NCBI GenBank assembly: GCA_046086305.1
Contig: JBJSXI010000046.1
Location: 1-12,248, forward strand
Reading direction: 5' to 3'
Length of the DNA stretch: 12,248 nucleotides
DNA from: UBA668 sp046086305
GTDB taxonomy: Bacteria; Actinomycetota; Acidimicrobiia; Acidimicrobiales; Ilumatobacteraceae
Part shown: positions 8,775 through 12,248 of the stretch, in pieces
Numbering within the stretch: position 1 is the first letter of the stretch
How the letters are laid out: the number at the start of each line of letters is the position of its first letter
The notes under the pieces: generated by a model
What the model was told of the DNA's origin: nothing
Databases searched by the model: none
What the model saw: only the letters and a program-made list of their open reading frames with translations
Position numbers and translations under genes: made by a program

Positions 8775-9734
8775 ATGGCCATGAAGCGTGTTGCCGCTGC
8801 TCTCGTTGCGTCGCTGCTGCTCGTCGCCGGCTGCTCGATGGGCGGCAGCGACGAGTCCTCGGACGGCTCGTCGCGCCCCGGCGAGGCCCCCGTCGACGGC
8901 GGCGGATCGAGCGATGGTGACGGCTCGATCGTCGTGCCCGAGTTCCCGGCCGACGGTCGACAGCTGATCGTGCGCATGCAGGCGACCATCGAGGTCGACG
9001 ATGTGACCGACGCCGTCGAGCGGACGATCGAACTCGCGCGGATCAACAACGGTCAGCTCTCGGGTAGCTACGTCGACCTCACGGGTGACAGGGACAGCGG
9101 CCAGCTCGAGTTCCGGCTCCCGCCCGAGGATGTCGAGCCGTTCATCACCGGCCTCGACCCGGCTGTCGGCATCCTCGCCGCGCTCACCGGTTCGGCCGAG
9201 GACGTGACCTCGCAGATCACCGATCTCGACGCCCAGATCCGTCAGGCCGAGATCAGTGTCGAGCGGGTGACCGCCCTGCTCGAGGCGGCGACGAACATCC
9301 CCGACATCATCGCCCTCGAGACCGAATTGACGAACCGTCAGACGCGGCTCGAGCAACTCCGCGCCGCCAAGGCCGAGGTTGCACAATTGGTTGCCCTCGC
9401 CACCGTCACGGTGTCGCTGATCGAGGTCGACGAGGCAGCCACCGACCGAGGCGTGCTCGGCGACATCGGGAATGCCTTCGCCAAGGGCTGGGAAGCCTTC
9501 GTCGCCGCGCTGGTATGGGCGCTGCTGTCGCTCGGCTACTCGGCGCCGTTCCTCGCGCTCCTCGCCCTCCTCGCTGTCGTGTGGACCTTCGTCAGCCGGC
9601 GGCTCCGGTGGCGCCGTCGCCGTCGTGGCGGACGCCCGTCCCCGACCGTCGGTGACGCCGTGCCCGGTGCCCCACCCGGCACCGTGGCCACCCGCCTGGT
9701 CGGCACCCCGCCCGGCCAGTCACGCCAACCCTGA
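8775..9734 (+). CDS. DUF4349-domain lipoprotein
   Basis: A 319-residue envelope protein of unknown function. The N-terminus is a lipoprotein signal (MAMKR, hydrophobic stretch, lipobox LVAGC) with the lipidated Cys at residue 20, then a Ser/Gly/Asp-rich linker (about 21-55). The region 60-220 has the DUF4349 pattern: a beta-rich part ending near 140, then an amphipathic helical, probably coiled-coil stretch (about 142-208, ITDLDAQIRQAEISVERV). A membrane segment follows at about 241-275 and then an Arg-rich tail (RRLRWRRRRRGG), which should stay in the cytoplasm. The protein would thus be fixed to the membrane at both ends with its middle outside. The ATG at 8775 is preferred over the one at 8781 because AAGGAG lies 6 nt upstream. 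It follows hppA by 91 bp and may be partly cotranscribed. Its last 15 bp overlap the opposing gene. Confidence 0.85.
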   Translation: MAMKRVAAALVASLLLVAGCSMGGSDESSDGSSRPGEAPVDGGGSSDGDGSIVVPEFPADGRQLIVRMQATIEVDDVTDAVERTIELARINNGQLSGSYVDLTGDRDSGQLEFRLPPEDVEPFITGLDPAVGILAALTGSAEDVTSQITDLDAQIRQAEISVERVTALLEAATNIPDIIALETELTNRQTRLEQLRAAKAEVAQLVALATVTVSLIEVDEAATDRGVLGDIGNAFAKGWEAFVAALVWALLSLGYSAPFLALLALLAVVWTFVSRRLRWRRRRRGGRPSPTVGDAVPGAPPGTVATRLVGTPPGQSRQP

Positions 9735-10361
9735 CCGCCGCAGCCGCGCCGACCAGCCCGCAGCGGTGAGCGTCTGCTCGACCGAGTTGCCGTCGTGACG
9801 CCGGTACGGCGCCCGCACCCCTGCCGAACCAACGGGTTCGTCGGCCGGGAGGTACGCCATCCCCCAGACGTGCACGCGGCGCGCAGGACCGCGCAGCGCG
9901 AGGATCCCCTCGGTCAGTTCGATCCGTGCATCGATCTCACCCATCTGCGCGTATCCCCCGTCGATGGGCTGCGGATCCGACGCGGCGTACCACTCGACGT
10001 CGAATGTCACCGGCACACGGTGCCCATAGGGACGCTCGAGTGCATCGTCAGGGTCGTCGAGCAGCACGCCATGGGCCTCGTTGCCGAGGCTCCACTGACG
10101 AAAGGGCACGTCACACGTGTGCCCTGCCCACATCTCGGGCGGCTTGATCTCGAGGTCGCTTCGCAAGCCGGTGCCGTCGAGCTCCTCCACGTAGAGGTAC
10201 GGCGCACCGGGCCGCACGAGCCCCGCCCAGTAGTCGAAGCGTCGGCCACGCAGTTCGAGCCCGACGAACAGGCCGGTCGTGGCCGTGTCGTCCCACCCCC
10301 ACCACCACCAGGCCTCACAGTCGACGTCCGGGTGGCGGGACTCGTCGGCAACGGCCCACAT
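9720..10361 (-). CDS. Uncharacterised tryptophan-rich protein
   Basis: I do not recognise this 213-residue protein. It is rich in Trp and other aromatics, with WWWWGW at 18-23, FDYWAG and further single Trp residues, and it has alternating polar and hydrophobic stretches suggestive of a beta-sheet or lipocalin-like fold. There is no signal peptide or membrane helix, so it is probably cytoplasmic. Codon use looks like that of its neighbours, and the opposite strand offers no better gene over 9735-10361, which supports it as real. The ATG at 10361 lacks a Shine-Dalgarno sequence but has TAGTCT 6 nt upstream, as for a leaderless mRNA. It is head-to-head with the SCP-2-like gene, and shared control could link it to lipid handling; that is speculation. 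Its 3' end overlaps the DUF4349 gene by 15 bp in the opposite direction. Confidence 0.75.
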   Translation of the reverse strand: MWAVADESRHPDVDCEAWWWWGWDDTATTGLFVGLELRGRRFDYWAGLVRPGAPYLYVEELDGTGLRSDLEIKPPEMWAGHTCDVPFRQWSLGNEAHGVLLDDPDDALERPYGHRVPVTFDVEWYAASDPQPIDGGYAQMGEIDARIELTEGILALRGPARRVHVWGMAYLPADEPVGSAGVRAPYRRHDGNSVEQTLTAAGWSARLRRSGLA

Positions 10362-10366
10362 CGGGC

Positions 10367-10373
10367 CAGACTA
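10367..10373. promoter_or_regulatory. Overlapping divergent -10 elements between two start codons
   Basis: On the minus strand TAGTCT (10368-10373) ends 6 nt before the ATG at 10361. On the plus strand CAGACT (10367-10372) ends 6 nt before the GTG at 10379. Both keep the A and final T of TANNNT and they share five base pairs inside a near-palindrome, CCAGACTATGG. A single symmetric element could therefore start transcription in both directions. Confidence 0.4.
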
Positions 10374-10771
10374 TGGGGGTGATCCGCTATCTCAGTCTCG
10401 ACTGGATCGATGCCGTGGCCGCCGCCGTCGCTGCCGATGACACGCTGCGCGCCCTCGCGACCGATCACACGATCGGCGTCACCCAGATCGTCACCGACAG
10501 CCCCGAGGGCACCGTCACGTACCACCTGTCGGTGCGCGATGGTGTCGCCAGTGTCGGTGCGGGCCCGGCCGAGGTCGAGGACGTGCGGATGGAGCAGTCG
10601 TGGGAGACTGCGGTCGCCGTCGCCACCGGTTCGATGAATGCCCAGAAGGCGTTCATCGAAGGACGTATCCGTCTCACCGGCGATCAGCAGGCGCTCATCG
10701 GCGCCCAACCGGTGTTCGGCGCGCTCGACGCGGTGTTCCGCGCCGTGCGTGCACGCACCGACTACACGTGA
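10373..10771 (+). CDS. SCP-2 sterol-transfer-domain protein
   Basis: A 132-residue protein made of a single sterol-carrier-protein-2-like domain. Members bind lipids or fatty-acyl derivatives in a hydrophobic tunnel, but the ligand here cannot be told. The diagnostic C-terminal stretch NAQKAFIEGRIRLTGDQQAL (89-108) matches the family pattern of a helix, a glycine turn and a short strand with GD. Strands around 46-75 and the opening IRYLSLDW also fit. There is no signal peptide or membrane segment. The start could be the ATG at 10373 or the in-frame GTG at 10379. The second would begin VIRYLS, as many relatives begin, and would fit the upstream CAGACT as a leaderless start. It converges with deoD, with 34 bp between and no clear terminator. 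Confidence 0.85.
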   Translation: MGVIRYLSLDWIDAVAAAVAADDTLRALATDHTIGVTQIVTDSPEGTVTYHLSVRDGVASVGAGPAEVEDVRMEQSWETAVAVATGSMNAQKAFIEGRIRLTGDQQALIGAQPVFGALDAVFRAVRARTDYT

Positions 10772-10805
10772 CGAGCAGCCGGGGCGCAGCCTGCCGCTGA
10801 CGTCG

Positions 10806-11516
10806 TCAGGAGATCGCCGTTGCGCACGCGACCGTCATCATCCGATCGACTCCGGCGCGCAACTCCTCGTCGCTGATCCGTTCGGCGCCGGTCTCGCCGA
10901 TGATGTCGCTAATCGTCGCAACACAGAGGGTCTCGATCCCGTGGATCGCGCCGAGCGTGTAGAGCACGGCAGCCTCCATCTCGACGGCGAGATGCCCGCG
11001 CGCCTTCCACCGTTGCATGATCCCCACACGGGGGTCGTAGAACAGCGCCGATGAGACGATCGGGCCGACGTGCACCCGCGCGCCCTGCTCGCGGGCCAAC
11101 GCCGCCGCGCGCTCGACAAGCCAGTACGTCGCCGTCGGCGCATGCGCCTCACCATCGGTCAGTTGGGCCACCATCGGATCGTCGGCGGTCGCACTCACGG
11201 CAACGACCGTGTCGGCCATCCGCAGCCCATCGGCCAGACCGCCGGCCGTCCCGACCCGGATGAGTCGGGTCGCGCCGAGTTGGATCAATTCGCTGTAGTA
11301 GATCGCTGCACTCGCACAGCCCATCCCGACCGCCTGCACACTGATCGGCGAGCCCCGATACGTGCCCGTGAACCCCAGTGCCCCGCGTTCTTCGTTGACG
11401 AGTCGTGCACCGGGATCGAAGACGTGCTCGGCGATGTAACGGGCCCGCCGGGGATCACCCGGCACGAGGACGGCTGGCGCGTAGTCGGACGATTCGGCAC
11501 GGATGTGGATCGGCAT
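10806..11516 (-). CDS. deoD: Purine nucleoside phosphorylase, DeoD type
   Basis: This 236-residue enzyme matches the hexameric DeoD family in length and nearly residue for residue in its active site. It splits purine (deoxy)nucleosides with phosphate into free base and (deoxy)ribose-1-phosphate. Phosphate-site residues are Gly20 and Arg24 (PGDPRRARYIAE), Arg44 and Arg87 (RVGTAGG). The sugar and base sites show His4, VEMEAA (178-183, Glu181) and the catalytic Asp204 in ISDII; numbering agrees closely with the E. coli enzyme. The ATG at 11516 has AGGA 7 nt upstream. The gene follows mdh by 34 bp in the same direction, close enough for cotranscription, though CAGGAT just upstream could also serve as a -10. 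The role is purine salvage in the cytoplasm. Confidence 0.95.
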   Translation of the reverse strand: MPIHIRAESSDYAPAVLVPGDPRRARYIAEHVFDPGARLVNEERGALGFTGTYRGSPISVQAVGMGCASAAIYYSELIQLGATRLIRVGTAGGLADGLRMADTVVAVSATADDPMVAQLTDGEAHAPTATYWLVERAAALAREQGARVHVGPIVSSALFYDPRVGIMQRWKARGHLAVEMEAAVLYTLGAIHGIETLCVATISDIIGETGAERISDEELRAGVDRMMTVACATAIS

Positions 11517-11550
11517 GGACCGATCCTGCCAGATCGATCGACCTGTCGAC

Positions 11551-12248
11551 TCAGATCAGGCCGAGTGCACGCACTGCGTCACGCTCGTCGGCGAGTTCTG
11601 CGGCGCTCGCATCGATCCGACCGCGGCTGAACTCGTCGATGTCGAGCCCACCGACGATGGTGTAGCGCCCATCTGCACAGGTGCACGGGAAGCTGCTGAT
11701 CAGACCGGCCGGCACCCCGTACGACCCGTCGGAAGGCACCGCCATGCTGACCCAGTCACCCGATGGCGTCCCCGACACCCACGACCGCACATGGTCGATC
11801 GCTGCGTTGGCCGCCGAGGCAGCCGACGATGCGCCGCGAGCTTCGATGATCGCCGCGCCCCGCTTGGCAACCGTCGGGATGTAGGTGTCGATGTACCACT
11901 GGTGGTCACCGACGAGTTCGTACGCGTTCTTGCCGCCCACCTTGGCATGGAACAGATCGGGGTACTGGGTGACCGAGTGGTTCCCCCAGATCGTCATGTT
12001 GGTGACGTCGGTGACCGACGAACCCACACGCCCGGCGAGCTGGCTGATCGCCCGGTTGTGATCGAGTCTGGTCATCGCCGTGAAACATCTCGGGTCGAGA
12101 TCCGGCGCGTTCTGCTGGGCGATCAGGGCATTGGTGTTCGCCGGGTTCCCGACGACCAGCACCTTCACGTCGCGACGGGCGTTGTCGTTCAGCGCGCGAC
12201 CCTGCGGTGCGAAGATGCCGCCGTTCGCGCTCAGCAGATCGCTGCGCT
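11551..12248 (-). CDS. mdh: Malate dehydrogenase, C-terminal part
   Basis: The open frame enters from the right edge and gives about 232 residues, roughly the last two thirds of a protein of about 330; the N-terminal dinucleotide-binding glycine motif lies outside the window. It oxidises malate to oxaloacetate with NAD in the TCA cycle. Recognisable blocks are LLSANGGIF, the cofactor-contacting VLVVGNPANTNALI, the substrate-binding TRLDHNRA (Arg) and WGNHSVTQYPD with the catalytic His. This set belongs to the cytosolic-type malate dehydrogenase subfamily found in many actinobacteria. The GTG at 12168 is internal to the conserved sequence and is not the start. The gene stops at a TGA 34 bp before deoD. 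Malate dehydrogenase acts two steps after the succinate dehydrogenase encoded on the same strand. Confidence 0.96.
   Translation of the reverse strand, partial: RSDLLSANGGIFAPQGRALNDNARRDVKVLVVGNPANTNALIAQQNAPDLDPRCFTAMTRLDHNRAISQLAGRVGSSVTDVTNMTIWGNHSVTQYPDLFHAKVGGKNAYELVGDHQWYIDTYIPTVAKRGAAIIEARGASSAASAANAAIDHVRSWVSGTPSGDWVSMAVPSDGSYGVPAGLISSFPCTCADGRYTIVGGLDIDEFSRGRIDASAAELADERDAVRALGLI

Noticed and set aside
10772..10805. A terminator between the SCP-2-like gene and deoD
   Set aside because: Only a 3-bp stem with a 3-nt loop and no T-run was found in this 34-bp gap.
12166..12168. A GTG start for a short malate dehydrogenase
   Set aside because: Conserved family sequence (LLSANGGIF) continues upstream in frame to the window edge, so this is an internal Val codon.

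Overview
The window is high-GC bacterial DNA carrying ten genes, with almost no space between them. The gene set and codon use fit an actinobacterium. The Sdh1-like sdhCAB operon, the MoxR-type chelatase-like ATPase beginning TVGELRASG, the DUF4349 lipoprotein and the TANNNT promoters point the same way. Class Acidimicrobiia (Ilumatobacter-like) is my best guess, but it rests on gene-family impressions and not on a marker gene. I see no tRNA, rRNA, CRISPR array, insertion sequence, phage gene or integron.

Layout. Positions 1-494 (minus) hold the N-terminal part of a magnesium-chelatase-like AAA+ ATPase, cut by the window edge. Positions 556-2649 (plus) encode a family-2 glycoside-hydrolase-like protein whose catalytic residues look degraded. 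Positions 2665-6141 (minus) are a succinate dehydrogenase operon in the order sdhC, sdhA, sdhB. A divergent control region of 214 bp separates it from hppA (6356-8683, plus), a K+-independent proton-pumping pyrophosphatase. A DUF4349 lipoprotein (8775-9734, plus) follows. It meets tail-to-tail, with a 15-bp overlap, an uncharacterised tryptophan-rich protein (9720-10361, minus). That gene is divergent from an SCP-2 sterol-carrier-like protein (10373-10771, plus), with 11 bp between the start codons. deoD purine nucleoside phosphorylase (10806-11516, minus) and the C-terminal two thirds of mdh malate dehydrogenase (11551 to the window end, minus) close the window.

Function. Succinate dehydrogenase and malate dehydrogenase are TCA-cycle enzymes, and succinate dehydrogenase also feeds the quinone pool. 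HppA conserves pyrophosphate energy as a proton gradient, and DeoD salvages purine nucleosides. Most of the window is therefore core metabolism, not an accessory island.

Main oddities. (1) sdhA has an in-frame TAA at codon 361, where related proteins carry Tyr; one C-to-A change from TAC explains it. Every one of the ten gene ends visible here uses TGA, so this is the only in-frame TAA. (2) The GH2 protein has Ala where the nucleophile Glu belongs, and HDE in place of the usual NE acid/base pair. (3) Two perfect palindromes exactly 21 bp apart lie directly upstream of the lipoprotein gene. (4) The hppA leader can form two mutually exclusive hairpins next to its ribosome-binding site. (5) Several genes have a TANNNT hexamer 6-7 nt before the start codon, suggesting leaderless mRNAs; at 10367-10373 the two divergent hexamers share the same base pairs. 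I did not find a convincing wholly new multi-gene system.
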